This document shows, one piece after another, positions 9,509 to 19,494 of a DNA stretch of 64,000 nucleotides. Positions within the stretch are counted from its first letter, which is position 1. The number at the start of each line of letters is the position of its first letter. The notes below the pieces were generated by a model, which saw only the letters and a program-made list of their open reading frames with translations, ran no database searches and was not told where the DNA came from. The translations under genes and the position numbers were made by a program. This DNA comes from Tenacibaculum sp. 190524A05c (GTDB taxonomy: Bacteria; Bacteroidota; Bacteroidia; Flavobacteriales; Flavobacteriaceae), in the NCBI RefSeq assembly GCF_964036595.1, contig NZ_OZ038523.1, forward strand, positions 1,804,501-1,868,500, written 5' to 3'.

Positions 9509-9516
9509 TATTTTTG
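9509..9516 (+). promoter_or_regulatory. Promoter -7 element of rpe
   Basis: TATTTTTG fits TAnnTTTG, and TTG at 9485-9487 could serve as -33. Start of transcription is expected near 9522, which decides against a TTG start codon at 9514 inside the promoter. Confidence 0.6.
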
Positions 9517-9540
9517 CCGCTCAAACACAACACACACATA

Positions 9541-10197
9541 ATGAGTAAACTTATTGCACCTTCAGTTTTAGCGGCTGATTTTGGAAATCTACAGCGTGAT
9601 GTAGATATGGTAAATTCTAGTAAAGCTGACTGGTTTCATATTGACATAATGGATGGAGTATTTGTTCCAAATATTTCATTTGGAATGCCAGTTCTAAAAG
9701 CTATTTCTTCACACGCAACGAAAACTATTGATGTACATTTAATGATTGTTGACCCTGACAGATACATCAATACATTTGCTGACCTAGGAGCTGATATTTT
9801 AACTGTACACTACGAGGCTTGTACACACTTACACAGAACAATTCAAGCTATTAAAGCAAGCGGTATGAAAGCAGGTGTTGCTTTAAATCCACATACTCCA
9901 ATTAATGTTTTAGAAGATATTATTATTGATTTAGACTTGGTTTGTATTATGAGTGTAAACCCTGGCTTTGGTGGACAATCTTTTATCGAAAATACTTACA
10001 AGAAAGTAAAACAGTTAAAAGAATTAATTACAACAGCTGGTTCTAATACCTTAATAGAAATTGATGGTGGAGTAACAAATAAAAACGCAAAACAATTAAC
10101 TGAAGCTGGAGCTGATGTTCTAGTTGCAGGAAGTTACGTATTTAAAAGTGATAATCCTACTGAGACAATTGCTGGTTTAAAATCGCTTTGTAATTAA
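9541..10197 (+). CDS. rpe: Ribulose-phosphate 3-epimerase
   Basis: 218 residues from the ATG at 9541 (MSKLIAPSVLAADFGNL). Interconverts ribulose 5-phosphate and xylulose 5-phosphate in the pentose phosphate pathway. Metal and substrate motifs of the TIM barrel are present: HIDIMDGVFVPNISFG, IDVHLMI, HYEA, VNPGFGGQ, and EIDGGVTNKNA followed by VAGSYVF. An in-frame TTG at 9514 would add nine residues but lies within the -7 element, so it was rejected. The 3' end overlaps the convergent peptidase gene by 41 bases. Confidence 0.95.
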   Translation: MSKLIAPSVLAADFGNLQRDVDMVNSSKADWFHIDIMDGVFVPNISFGMPVLKAISSHATKTIDVHLMIVDPDRYINTFADLGADILTVHYEACTHLHRTIQAIKASGMKAGVALNPHTPINVLEDIIIDLDLVCIMSVNPGFGGQSFIENTYKKVKQLKELITTAGSNTLIEIDGGVTNKNAKQLTEAGADVLVAGSYVFKSDNPTETIAGLKSLCN

Positions 10198-10978
10198 GCA
10201 TTTTCTCAATTTTATGGTATAATACTGGAAAGTTATTTTTCAAATCTTTAGGAGTTTCAAAAAAATGTTCCATGATAACAGATAGAAACTCTAAAGCATT
10301 AGTATTAGCATAATCTCTAAAGTAATTTGACTGTAAAATTGCAGTGGAATTTGCAGGGTTTTTCATGAACTTAATTATTTCTAGAAAGACCCTGTAAAAT
10401 ATTTTTGCACTCTTATCTTTTGATTTTTTACCGTGAAAAGTCAAGGCATGTGTAAACTCGTGAATCCCCAAGTTCAAATTATCATTCGTTATAACTTCTC
10501 CCTTCAAAAAATCTTCCCACGAAAATATAATTAACTTTAAAGCTGGATTGAATTCACCTTTATGATACTGTTTCGTAATCACAGAATAATACGCAGACGG
10601 ATATATAATTATTTTATTGAATGTAGATGAGGAATATCTTCTCATACCAAAAGTAAGTTTAACATACGAAGCCGCAATTAAAACTTTAGCTTCCGGAGTT
10701 AATTTAAATCCATCTCTTTCTATAAACTCATACGACCGAATAAACTTTGCCAACCGATGTTCAAAATAAGATTGATATTTTGGATCTAGTTTTCTGTAAA
10801 AGGCCACATGCTCCAAAAACTCCTTCTTATATCTTGGCAATTTTTTCTTGATAAAATACAAGTGCACAAAGATTGGTCTATTGAAAACATACACATATAT
10901 TGATTCGATAATATTTGCAAAAATCGTAAGACCACTCAGTCCATAAGTAATAGACTTTATATAAAAGTAAGATTTCAT
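10157..10978 (-). CDS. MtfA-like zinc-dependent peptidase
   Basis: 273 residues. An N-terminal hydrophobic stretch (about 10-32) may anchor it to the membrane. The HEXXH zinc motif is HEFTH at 173-177, and a downstream EFLSVIMEHFFE supplies the third ligand glutamate typical of the MtfA/M90 family. Family signature segments such as YPSAYY and FSWEDFLKGE also fit. E. coli MtfA affects the glucose uptake regulator Mlc, but Mlc is not expected here, so the substrate is unknown. It ends inside the end of rpe and lies 21 bases downstream of the O-antigen-ligase-like gene. Confidence 0.85.
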   Translation of the reverse strand: MKSYFYIKSITYGLSGLTIFANIIESIYVYVFNRPIFVHLYFIKKKLPRYKKEFLEHVAFYRKLDPKYQSYFEHRLAKFIRSYEFIERDGFKLTPEAKVLIAASYVKLTFGMRRYSSSTFNKIIIYPSAYYSVITKQYHKGEFNPALKLIIFSWEDFLKGEVITNDNLNLGIHEFTHALTFHGKKSKDKSAKIFYRVFLEIIKFMKNPANSTAILQSNYFRDYANTNALEFLSVIMEHFFETPKDLKNNFPVLYHKIEKMLNYKAILNQQLSQ

Positions 10979-10999
10979 AACATCTACCTATTCCCTACT

Positions 11000-13489
11000 T
11001 TAATAATTTAAAATTCTTTTGTCAAGTTTTTTTGCCATAGCAAAACCTTTGTCATAACTTGCTCTAAAGTCAATTCCTGCCAATTTATTCTTTTTCAATC
11101 GTAAGTAACACAATCCTCTATTGTATTCTGGTTTTCCATTTGTAATCTTCCCGGAACTAATTACTTTATTTAACTTCTCAATTGCGTCGTTATATCGTTT
11201 CATCTTAATATCAGTTAATGCTGAACTTAACCTAATTTCTTCGTTAGTAGGAGCTATTTCTAATCCTCTTATGAATTCCCTTTGGGCCTCTTTATACCTT
11301 TTTTGACTGAATAACTCACTCGCTCCATTAAGAATCTTTTGTAATTCTATTCTTTTCAGTTTTAAACTATCACTATTTGAAACTACTTCTGATGATTTAT
11401 TATTCTTTACAATTCTTAACTCTTGTATTTTTTTATTATTTGGCAATACAAGTTTTGCCGAATCGATTAACCCACTAGCTCTTTTTACATCTTTATGATA
11501 CTTCAAATAAAAGTTAATCTTATCAATCCATACTGCTTCATTCCTAGGAAGAAAACTCTGATGCCTCGATATTAAATCTAAAAGACTAATGGTATCTTTT
11601 ATGTCTATATAATGTTTTTTTAAAACGCGATATTGATTGATTAAACCAGGTCTTTTGTAAAAAGCCTTTTTTGCATAATAAATGCAGCTATCTTGATTTT
11701 TAAGCACTTTATTTGACCTAAAAATCATAGACTTAAAAGCGTAATGTTCTAGAGAATAAGGAGACTCCTTAATTGCTAAATTCAAATGATTCATAGATTC
11801 AGAATACTTCCCTTCACTGTAAGCCAAAACAGCCTTAGCATAATCAATTGGCTGTCCCATAAAATTTAGCTTAGGGAATGAAGGATATAAATCATTCATT
11901 TGATTATAACCAACTTTATATTTTTCTTTTAAGATATTTTTCCCTCGTATATTATTTCTAACTATCATTTGATACTTCGCCGAAGTAAACATTTGATAAT
12001 TAAGATATATTAATATTAAAACCAAAAACGCGAAACCAAACTTCAAATATTCATTTAGTTTGATTTTTCCATCTCTTTTAATTACAGCTAAAGCAATAGT
12101 CATAATTAAAACACCTAATACTTGAATTGGCGTTCTTTCAGAAGGAAAATTTATCAAAGAATCTAAAGTGTAGGTTAAAAAACCTACTAAAACTACTAAC
12201 GCTATGAATCTAATATTTCTATCTTCGTTACTAAAGATTGATGTTTTTATGAGTATATAGTATACCAAACAGAAAAGCCCTATAAAAATAATAAAGCCAA
12301 CAATTCCCATTTCAGATAAAACTTGTAGGAAATCGTTATGAGCTCTTCTTGGATAAAAATGATTTTGGTTTTTTTTACTTAAGACCAACTCCTCTTTTTC
12401 TATCATCTTCCAATTTCCTAATCCTACTCCTAATAGCGGGCTCGATTTAAACCCATCGATTGCAGAAATCCAAAATTCCATTCTTCCACCATCACTAGCT
12501 AAAGATAATGCTCTTCCATCATTAGTTGAAACATTATTTGCTTTATATAAATCCTTTTTCAATCTGGTAAATATCAAATCATTAAAAGAATTCAATTTAT
12601 TCCTATCGATTTTATTTACTGATAAAGAACTAATGAAAGCAATACCACATACTAATAGTAAAGGAATCAAGAAGTTTTTAGTTAGAATTATAAAATTCTT
12701 TTCTTTATTAATATAAAAACATCCAAATATTAATGATGAAAATATAATAGGCAAACTATATATAGCTGTTCTAGAACCTATCAGTAAAACTGAAAAAACA
12801 GTTAAGAAAACAACTAAAAAACATAATACTTGTACCACCTTTTTTTTGGACACAAATAGAATGTAGAAAGTAAATGCCATTTTTATAATTAAACTAGCAG
12901 CTAATATATTTCTATTTCCATATGTAGGATTTAATCCATAGAACAGGGACTCACTTCTTGGTTGATTGCTATTAATTACAACAAAGTGATGTAATACTTG
13001 AAGTGTTTCAATTGCAAGAAAAATAAGTAACACATAAGCCATAAAAGGAAAAAGTTCAACCAACTTATCCTTGAGTATAATGTACAAATTAAATAATGCT
13101 ATCAACGTATTTAAAAGAATACATAAGAATACAATACTTTCCGAAACAGATATAGATTTTACAATAGATAGGCATGAAATAAATAAAAAGAGTAGAGCAC
13201 CTAAAAAGGTAAATTTGGCTATTTTGTGATGAAAATCAACTTCTATGAAATTCTTATAATAATAAATGTAAGCCAATGTAATTGCATTGACGATAGATAT
13301 ATAATACCACTGCGTAATTGCTACATCAAAAGCATTCATATGTGGAAGAAACCCTACACCAAGATATAGAAGTAAAATTATCTTATCTAACAATAAAAAC
13401 CTCTCTTTACTTCTTCCTCTTTTAATATTTGGTTTTGGAGTTTTAGAAACAGGTTTCTTCGAATTTTTATGATATGCCTTTTTTTTCAT
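11000..13489 (-). CDS. O-antigen ligase-like polytopic membrane protein with TPR tail
   Basis: 829 residues. After a very basic N-terminus about twelve membrane helices run to about residue 500. They include the Wzy/WaaL family core: LLIGSRTAIYSLP, then a periplasmic loop with GRMEFWISAIDGFKSSPLLGVGLGNW and RRAHNDFLQVLSEMG. The arginine and histidine of this loop are the residues associated with undecaprenyl-linked glycan transfer. Residues about 535-829 form TPR-like helical repeats. It probably ligates or polymerises a surface polysaccharide, or glycosylates protein; the acceptor is not evident and there are no glycosyltransferase neighbours. Confidence 0.82.
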   Translation of the reverse strand: MKKKAYHKNSKKPVSKTPKPNIKRGRSKERFLLLDKIILLLYLGVGFLPHMNAFDVAITQWYYISIVNAITLAYIYYYKNFIEVDFHHKIAKFTFLGALLFLFISCLSIVKSISVSESIVFLCILLNTLIALFNLYIILKDKLVELFPFMAYVLLIFLAIETLQVLHHFVVINSNQPRSESLFYGLNPTYGNRNILAASLIIKMAFTFYILFVSKKKVVQVLCFLVVFLTVFSVLLIGSRTAIYSLPIIFSSLIFGCFYINKEKNFIILTKNFLIPLLLVCGIAFISSLSVNKIDRNKLNSFNDLIFTRLKKDLYKANNVSTNDGRALSLASDGGRMEFWISAIDGFKSSPLLGVGLGNWKMIEKEELVLSKKNQNHFYPRRAHNDFLQVLSEMGIVGFIIFIGLFCLVYYILIKTSIFSNEDRNIRFIALVVLVGFLTYTLDSLINFPSERTPIQVLGVLIMTIALAVIKRDGKIKLNEYLKFGFAFLVLILIYLNYQMFTSAKYQMIVRNNIRGKNILKEKYKVGYNQMNDLYPSFPKLNFMGQPIDYAKAVLAYSEGKYSESMNHLNLAIKESPYSLEHYAFKSMIFRSNKVLKNQDSCIYYAKKAFYKRPGLINQYRVLKKHYIDIKDTISLLDLISRHQSFLPRNEAVWIDKINFYLKYHKDVKRASGLIDSAKLVLPNNKKIQELRIVKNNKSSEVVSNSDSLKLKRIELQKILNGASELFSQKRYKEAQREFIRGLEIAPTNEEIRLSSALTDIKMKRYNDAIEKLNKVISSGKITNGKPEYNRGLCYLRLKKNKLAGIDFRASYDKGFAMAKKLDKRILNY

Positions 13490-13502
13490 ATTCTTTCATT
13501 TG

Positions 13503-13576
13503 TGACCAAGAGAGGATTCGAACCCCCAACCCTCAGAGCCGAAATCTGATATTCTATCCAGTTGAACTACTTGGCC
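13503..13576 (-). tRNA. tRNA-Arg (anticodon TCG)
   Basis: On the minus strand the 74 bases fold as a full cloverleaf: acceptor GGCCAAG/CTTGGTC, D arm GTTC/GAAT, anticodon stem TCAGA/TCTGA with loop TTTCGGC, and T arm with TTCGAAT. Anticodon TCG reads CGA and related arginine codons. CCA is not encoded. It lies between the O-antigen-ligase-like gene and yqeY. Confidence 0.95.
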
Positions 13577-13589
13577 TATAGTTAAAGTA

Positions 13590-14036
13590 TTAAGCTAGTT
13601 TTTGCTTTACTATTGATGATATTGTTTTCCCATCAGCCTGTCCAGCTAGTTTCTTTGATACAATACCCATTACCTTACCCATATCTTTCATTCCTTCAGC
13701 ATTTACTTGAGCAATTACTTCAATAACTACTTTCGCGATTTCATCTTCACTTAAAGCCTCCGGTAAAAATTGTTCTAATACTTTTGCCTCTGCTAGCTCA
13801 GGATCTGCCAAGTCTTGCCTGTTTTGCTCAATGTATACTTGAGCACTATCTTTTCTTTGCTTTACTTGTTTCTGAATTATTTTTAATTCCTGATCAGCTG
13901 TTAATTCTCCTGCTCCAGCCTCTGTTTTAGCTAGTAAAAAAGCAGATTTCAAAGCTCTTAATGCAGTTAAAGCAACTGTATCTTTAGCTTTCATAGCTTC
14001 TTTCATTTTCTCTGTAACTTCTTTTTGTACACTCAT
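13590..14036 (-). CDS. yqeY: GatB/YqeY domain protein
   Basis: 148 residues matching the stand-alone YqeY family: helical N-terminus with ALRALKSAFLLAKTEAG, middle IIQKQVKQRKDSAQVYIEQNR, and C-terminal domain with MGKVMGIVSKKLAGQADGKTISSIVKQKL. The C-terminal half resembles the tRNA-binding tail of GatB amidotransferase, so a tRNA-related role is assumed, but none is established. It has its own promoter and sits behind the ftsZ terminator, yet its place after ftsZ is conserved in flavobacteria. Confidence 0.92.
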   Translation of the reverse strand: MSVQKEVTEKMKEAMKAKDTVALTALRALKSAFLLAKTEAGAGELTADQELKIIQKQVKQRKDSAQVYIEQNRQDLADPELAEAKVLEQFLPEALSEDEIAKVVIEVIAQVNAEGMKDMGKVMGIVSKKLAGQADGKTISSIVKQKLA

Positions 14037-14055
14037 TTCTTAATTCTTTGTGTTT

Positions 14056-14063
14056 CAAATATA
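14056..14063 (-). promoter_or_regulatory. Promoter -7 element of yqeY
   Basis: TATATTTG on the minus strand matches TAnnTTTG. It lies just after the ftsZ terminator and 19 bases before the yqeY start codon. Confidence 0.55.
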
Positions 14064-14072
14064 CATATAAAA

Positions 14073-14094
14073 AAATCCTGATTTCTCAGGATTT
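14073..14094 (-). terminator. Terminator of the dcw operon after ftsZ
   Basis: On the minus strand, a perfect 9-bp stem AAATCCTGA/TCAGGATTT with a four-base loop is followed by a T-run. It separates ftsZ from yqeY. Confidence 0.8.
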
Positions 14095-14117
14095 ATATTT
14101 TTTCGTTTTGCTATTAT

Positions 14118-16025
14118 CTAATCTACATTATCATGTAAAAAAGAATTGTTAGAACGCAGTGGAAACTCATCTGAACTTGTATCTAAAGGAGTTTTTGTCT
14201 CACTAAGTTTCGTATTTGTATCTAAATCAACACCTAAACGTTTATAAGCTGGTTGACGTTCAATATCATCAATATTCTTATTTACTTGATCCGAGAATTT
14301 ATAATTAAATCCTTTCATTTTTTCTCTTCTCTCTTTAGCTCTTTTCTGTAATTCAGTAATTGTAAGGCTTAAAGGAGACGCTTCATCAGATGATTGATTA
14401 TCCTCGTTAGCATCAACTGTAGATTTTGTTCTCACCTCAAATTGTAATGCTTCCTCCTCCTCTTTAGTTTCTACAGCTGGCACTGAACTTTTTCCAATTG
14501 TAGGTTGAATATCAAAATCATCTAATACATATCTCTTCTCATAAACTGGTTTCACTTCTTCCGCTACAACATTAATATTCTTAATAGCTTCTGTAGTTTC
14601 AATCAACTCATCATTTTTTATTGTTTGTTCTGGCTTAATTTCCTCATATGAATTTAAAGGTAAATCAAACAATAAATTCTGCTGAATAACAGGAGTTTCT
14701 TCAACTTCTTCCTGAACAACTTTCCTTTTTGTTACGTTAGTAATAACAAACTCAGTTGCTGGTATAGCATTATAGTTTTCAAACTTAACCTCTTCGAATT
14801 CAACTTCAATATTTTTAATTGCCTCTGTAGTTTTGATTAACTCATTTTTTGGCAACACAACTTCTTTCTCCTCTTCTAGATCTAAAACATGTACTACTTT
14901 TTCCTCTGGTTTGTTTATAGAAATTGGCTCATCTAACGTTGGAGATTTCACCACTGTTTTCTTATCAAACTCGTACGTTGCTTTCTGTTCATCTTCTAAT
15001 GTATGAACAATCTTTTTTGTTTCAACATTATTAATAGTTTGCTGCTGATCTTGAGCAAAACCAGTTGCTACAACAGTAACAGAAATACCTTCTTCTAAAG
15101 CTTCATCTTCACCAATACCCATGATGATATTTGCATCGTAACCAGCCTCAGTTTGGATATAGTCATTAATATCTCCAATCTCGTCTAATGTAACTTCATT
15201 AGAACCAGAAACAATTAACAATAATACATTCTTAGCTCCTGTAATTTTATTATCATTTAATAAAGGAGAGTCTAACGCCTTAATAATTGCATTTTTAGCA
15301 CGGTTATCACCAGATTCTCTAGCAGAACCCATAATTGCTGTTCCACTGTTTGCTAATACCGTTTTCGCATCATGTAAATCGATATTTTGCTTGTAGTGAT
15401 GCGTAATTACTTCTGCAATACCTTTAGCCGCAGTTGCTAAAACTTCATCCGCTTTTGAAAATCCAGATTTAAAACCAAGATTCCCATAAACTTCACGCAG
15501 TTTATTATTATTGATAACAATTAAGGAATCGACATTTTTGCGCAGTTCATCTATTCCTTTTTGTGCTTGTTTTGAACGCATTCTTCCTTCGAATTGAAAT
15601 GGCATCGTAACAATTCCTACTGTTAGAATGTCCATATCTTTCGCAATCTTAGCAATAATTGGAGCAGCACCTGTTCCTGTACCACCTCCCATTCCAGCGG
15701 TGATAAATACCATTTTTGTTTGTGTATTTAACATTTGCTGAATTTCCTGAATACTTTCCGCAGCTGCTTGCGCTCCCACTTCAGGATTTGCACCTGCACC
15801 TAAACCTGAAGTTAGATGTGCTCCTAATTGAATTTTATTAGGAATTGGGCTGTTTTCTAAAGCTTGTGCGTCTGTATTACATATAACAAAATCAACTCCG
15901 TGAATTTGTTTGTTATACATGTAGTTTACTGCATTACTACCACCACCTCCAACACCAATCACTTTAATTGTGTTTGATTGCGTTTTTGGCATGTCAAATG
16001 AAATGTTATCAAATTCTGCGCTCAT
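14118..16025 (-). CDS. ftsZ: Cell division GTPase FtsZ with long repeat-bearing C-terminal linker
   Basis: 635 residues, against under 400 for the E. coli protein. The GTPase and polymerisation core is residues 1-325, with [12 protein letters not shown] (23-33), the tubulin signature GGGTGTG (113-119), and NNNKL and synergy-loop segments. An acidic 260-residue linker follows. It contains an internal duplication: [13 protein letters not shown] near 394 and [13 protein letters not shown] near 473, each followed by an EEVK block. The conserved partner-binding peptide [15 protein letters not shown] is near residue 590 and a further tail ends FLHDNVD. It forms the division ring and is the last gene of the cluster. 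Confidence 0.96.
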   Translation of the reverse strand: MSAEFDNISFDMPKTQSNTIKVIGVGGGGSNAVNYMYNKQIHGVDFVICNTDAQALENSPIPNKIQLGAHLTSGLGAGANPEVGAQAAAESIQEIQQMLNTQTKMVFITAGMGGGTGTGAAPIIAKIAKDMDILTVGIVTMPFQFEGRMRSKQAQKGIDELRKNVDSLIVINNNKLREVYGNLGFKSGFSKADEVLATAAKGIAEVITHHYKQNIDLHDAKTVLANSGTAIMGSARESGDNRAKNAIIKALDSPLLNDNKITGAKNVLLLIVSGSNEVTLDEIGDINDYIQTEAGYDANIIMGIGEDEALEEGISVTVVATGFAQDQQQTINNVETKKIVHTLEDEQKATYEFDKKTVVKSPTLDEPISINKPEEKVVHVLDLEEEKEVVLPKNELIKTTEAIKNIEVEFEEVKFENYNAIPATEFVITNVTKRKVVQEEVEETPVIQQNLLFDLPLNSYEEIKPEQTIKNDELIETTEAIKNINVVAEEVKPVYEKRYVLDDFDIQPTIGKSSVPAVETKEEEEALQFEVRTKSTVDANEDNQSSDEASPLSLTITELQKRAKERREKMKGFNYKFSDQVNKNIDDIERQPAYKRLGVDLDTNTKLSETKTPLDTSSDEFPLRSNNSFLHDNVD

Positions 16026-16070
16026 AATAACTCTTCTTTTTGTTTAAATTCTTTATCTCTTATTTATTTT

Positions 16071-17417
16071 TTACTCTGCGTTATCTAGGAATTCCTTAAA
16101 TCGTTCTGTAAATTTTTCTAAGAACGACTTCCCTCTCTTAATTGTTTGTTGTTTTTGTTGATCTTGAATTTGTTCAGCAGATTCTTCAACGTTTTCTTGA
16201 TCAACAACTACTTCTTGTTCTTGTACAACTACTGGTTCAACTTCTTCAATGACAGATTCTTTTTCTAAACCTTCCATAAGAAGTCCTACAGCAGTAGCAT
16301 AAGATGGACTAGACAATACATCTTCACTATCACCAGCAAGGTGTTCGTTTGGATATCCTATACGAGTATCCATTCCTGTAATATATTCTACTAACTGACG
16401 TAAATGTTTCAACTGAGATCCCCCTCCTGTTAAAACAATTCCAGCAATTAGCTTTCCTTTTTGTGTTTCGTGTCCGTAATTTTTGATTTCTAAATACACA
16501 TGCTCTATTATTTCTTGTACTCGAGCATGAATTATTTTAGAAAGGTTTTTTAACGTAATTTCTTTCGGCTCTCTTCCTCTTAAACCTGGAATAGAAACAA
16601 TTTCAGTTTCTTTATTCTCTCCTGGCCAAGCAGATCCGAACTTTATTTTTAAAAGTTCAGCTTGCTTTTCAATAATTGAACAACCTTCTTTAATATCTTC
16701 TGTAATTACGTTTCCTCCAAAAGGAATAACAGCTGTATGTCTAATTATTCCATCTTTGAAAATCGCTAAATCAGTTGTTCCACCACCTATATCAATTAAA
16801 GCAACTCCTGCTTCCTTTTCTTCTTGACTTAAAACTGCTGAAGAAGATGCTAAAGGCTCTAATGTAATATCTGCTAAGTTTAAACCAGCACTTTTCACAC
16901 ATCGACCAATATTTCGAATAGACGAAACTTGTCCTACAACAACATGAAAATTAGCTTCAAGTCTTCCTCCATACATTCCGATTGGCTCTTTAATATCAGG
17001 TTGACTATCTACTTTAAACTCTTGTGGCAATACATGGATAATTTCTTCTCCAGGTAACATTACCAGCTTATGTACTTGATTTACTAAATTCTCGATATCC
17101 GTCTCTTCAATAACTTCATCTGCATTTGCTCGAGTAATGTAATCACTGTGATGTAAACTTCTGATGTGTTGACCAGCAATACCTACAACAACTTCACTAA
17201 TTTTTTGTCCAGAAACACTTTCTGCTTCATCAACAGCTTGCTGAATCGATTGAATTGTTTGAGTAATATTATTAACAACACCACGTTTTACACCCAAGCT
17301 TTTTGCTTTCCCAATACCAAGTACTTCAATTTTACCATACTCATTCTTGCGACCAATCATGGCAACAATCTTGGTAGTACCAATATCTAAACCAACTGCA
17401 ATTTTATTGTTTTCCAT
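16071..17417 (-). CDS. ftsA: Cell division protein FtsA
   Basis: 448 residues of the actin/Hsp70 fold: phosphate loop GLDIGTTKIVAMIG (about 9-22), second nucleotide motif VALIDIGGGTTDLAIF, and adenosine motif IVLTGGGSQL. The 1C domain lies between. A glutamine/glutamate-rich linker precedes a C-terminal amphipathic helix (FLEKFTERFKEFLDN) for membrane attachment. It tethers FtsZ to the inner membrane. Its start overlaps the end of ftsQ by 14 bases, and ftsZ follows 45 bases on. Confidence 0.96.
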   Translation of the reverse strand: MENNKIAVGLDIGTTKIVAMIGRKNEYGKIEVLGIGKAKSLGVKRGVVNNITQTIQSIQQAVDEAESVSGQKISEVVVGIAGQHIRSLHHSDYITRANADEVIEETDIENLVNQVHKLVMLPGEEIIHVLPQEFKVDSQPDIKEPIGMYGGRLEANFHVVVGQVSSIRNIGRCVKSAGLNLADITLEPLASSSAVLSQEEKEAGVALIDIGGGTTDLAIFKDGIIRHTAVIPFGGNVITEDIKEGCSIIEKQAELLKIKFGSAWPGENKETEIVSIPGLRGREPKEITLKNLSKIIHARVQEIIEHVYLEIKNYGHETQKGKLIAGIVLTGGGSQLKHLRQLVEYITGMDTRIGYPNEHLAGDSEDVLSSPSYATAVGLLMEGLEKESVIEEVEPVVVQEQEVVVDQENVEESAEQIQDQQKQQTIKRGKSFLEKFTERFKEFLDNAE

Positions 17418-18147
17418 CTTGATTTCGTTTTGTGCACACCACTTGGTTGTGGTATTTAATGTTTATTACTTTATAATTCTCTATCGACTTATCTTTTAAT
17501 GATTTATTGTAAAAAGCTTTTAACTTCTTAAACTTTAAATTCACATTCTCATATTCACCAAAGTGAATTTTATAATTACCGCTACGAACAGTTAACACAT
17601 ATTCGTTTGAGTTCAATCTTTCTATTCCTATAATTTCCTTTTTCAGAAAATCATCTTCAGAAATAAACAAGATCAACTCAGTTATTTCTTCAATTTTAGA
17701 GGATATATTTTTTCCCTTTACCAATGGAACACGGGCAGAGAAATTCTTTGACAATGGAATAACAAGTCCTTTATCATCAATATAATACACCTCATCTTCA
17801 GAAATAATTCTGGCGATAGGCTCTTTCTGTGAAATGTGAGTTTTTATTAATCCCCCTGGTGTTACAAATACCTTAGCTTTATCCACATAAGGATTATCTA
17901 ACACCTTTTCCTCTAGATGATGTAAATCTATGATTCTTTTTGGTTGGTTTTTAACTGTTACCTCACTTTGTATTAACAATTTATTAACCGTTTCGTGAGT
18001 TAAAAATGAGTTTTCACCTTCCGCAAATTGAACCTCTATAGAATGTACTTTTCTATCTAAATTTCTCTTTTTTGTAAAGCCGTATAATACTGACAAAACA
18101 AGCAGCAAAGAAACAAATATTGGATAAATAATTACCTTTCTATTCAT
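17404..18147 (-). CDS. ftsQ: FtsQ-like cell division protein
   Basis: 247 residues with one N-terminal membrane helix (about 5-23) and a periplasmic part with a POTRA-like region (SIEVQFAEGENSFLTHETVNKLL, then VKNQPKRIIDLHHLEEKVLDNPYVDKAKVFV) and IEPLARII-like ISQKEPIARIISED. It would connect cytoplasmic and periplasmic division proteins. Sequence is divergent from the enterobacterial protein, and the assignment leans on the position between murC and ftsA. Confidence 0.88.
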   Translation of the reverse strand: MNRKVIIYPIFVSLLLVLSVLYGFTKKRNLDRKVHSIEVQFAEGENSFLTHETVNKLLIQSEVTVKNQPKRIIDLHHLEEKVLDNPYVDKAKVFVTPGGLIKTHISQKEPIARIISEDEVYYIDDKGLVIPLSKNFSARVPLVKGKNISSKIEEITELILFISEDDFLKKEIIGIERLNSNEYVLTVRSGNYKIHFGEYENVNLKFKKLKAFYNKSLKDKSIENYKVINIKYHNQVVCTKRNQDGKQ

Positions 18148-18156
18148 ACTTTTTTT

Positions 18157-19494
18157 TTAACGATTTAACAGTATTTCTTTTACTTCTTTCACTAATAGGC
18201 CAATATCTCCAGCCCCTAACATTAAAACAATGTTTGCATCTGACTTTTCAACATGATTTTTCATTTCTTCCTTAGACAACAAACACTTATTTCCGTTATT
18301 TATTTTACTCAACAACCATTCCGATGTTACTCCTTCTATCGGTAATTCTCTTGCAGGGTAAATATCTAATAAGATCAACTCATCAAACTTTGATAATTCT
18401 TGAGCAAAATCTTCGACAAAATCTTTAGTTCTTGAAAATAAATGTGGTTGAAACACAGCAAGAACTTTTTGATTTGGATACATTTCTCTAACTGCAGACT
18501 CAACAACTTTTATTTCTGTAGGATGATGTGCATAATCATCAATTAAAACAACATCGTCATTCTTAATCTTGTAGGAAAATCGTCTTTGAACTCCATTAAA
18601 AGTTTTTAATTGCCTTTTGATGTCAATCAACGAAACGCCATATAAATTTGCCATTGACAACGCCGCCAAAGCATTCATTATATTGTGCCTACCCGGCAAT
18701 CCGAATTCGATATCTTTAATTTCATCATTAGGAGTTTTAACATCAAAAAGATATGTCCCATTTCCTACTCTTAAATTAAAAGCTGTATAATCTGCTTCTT
18801 CATATATTGCATAAGTTAAACCTTCAAGATCTAATCCTTTTGCTACAATTAACTTATCGGTTACTTTATCAGAAAACTCCTTAAAAGATTCCAATAATGA
18901 ATCATGCTCTCCGTATATATCCAAATGATCTGCATCCATTGACGTGACACAAGCAATATTTGGTGATAGTTGTAGAAATGAACGATCATATTCATCAGCT
19001 TCAACTACCGAAACCTTATCTTCTCCTAATATTAAATTCGAGTTATAATTTTCTGCAATCCCACCTAAAAACGCAGTAGCATTTGACGGCTGCATGATGT
19101 GACCTAAAATAGAAGACGTAGTTGTCTTACCATGAGTTCCAGCAACCGCTAAACAAAATGTGTTTTTCGTAATTTTCCCCAGAACTTCTGCTCTTTTTAA
19201 CACGTTAAAATTATTATCTCTAAAATAATTTAACTCACTATGATGTTTAGGAATTGCAGGCGTATATACAATTAAAGTCTTTTTTTCATTCAAGACTTTT
19301 TTATCTACCATCGATATATCATCTTCATAATGAACTGCTATACCAATCTCTTCTAATTCTCTCGTAATTGGAGAAGGTGTTTTATCATACCCAGAAACAT
19401 TTTTATTGTTTCTAGAAAAATAACGAGCCAAAGCACTCATTCCAATTCCACCAATTCCAATGAAATAAACGTTATGTATATTTTTTAAACCCAC
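18157..19494 (-). CDS. murC: UDP-N-acetylmuramate--L-alanine ligase
   Basis: 445 residues. Adds L-alanine to UDP-MurNAc, the first amino acid of the peptidoglycan stem. The N-terminal Rossmann motif is [13 protein letters not shown]; the ATP loop is GTHGKTTT (119-126); the ligase block [10 protein letters not shown] and C-terminal FQPHLFSRT are all present. The start is GTG at 19494, overlapping the murG stop by 10 bases. Confidence 0.96.
   Translation of the reverse strand: MGLKNIHNVYFIGIGGIGMSALARYFSRNNKNVSGYDKTPSPITRELEEIGIAVHYEDDISMVDKKVLNEKKTLIVYTPAIPKHHSELNYFRDNNFNVLKRAEVLGKITKNTFCLAVAGTHGKTTTSSILGHIMQPSNATAFLGGIAENYNSNLILGEDKVSVVEADEYDRSFLQLSPNIACVTSMDADHLDIYGEHDSLLESFKEFSDKVTDKLIVAKGLDLEGLTYAIYEEADYTAFNLRVGNGTYLFDVKTPNDEIKDIEFGLPGRHNIMNALAALSMANLYGVSLIDIKRQLKTFNGVQRRFSYKIKNDDVVLIDDYAHHPTEIKVVESAVREMYPNQKVLAVFQPHLFSRTKDFVEDFAQELSKFDELILLDIYPARELPIEGVTSEWLLSKINNGNKCLLSKEEMKNHVEKSDANIVLMLGAGDIGLLVKEVKEILLNR

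Noticed and set aside
9514-9540. Longer rpe starting at TTG 9514
   Set aside because: The TTG lies in a -7 element TATTTTTG, and family alignment starts at MSKLIAPS (9541).
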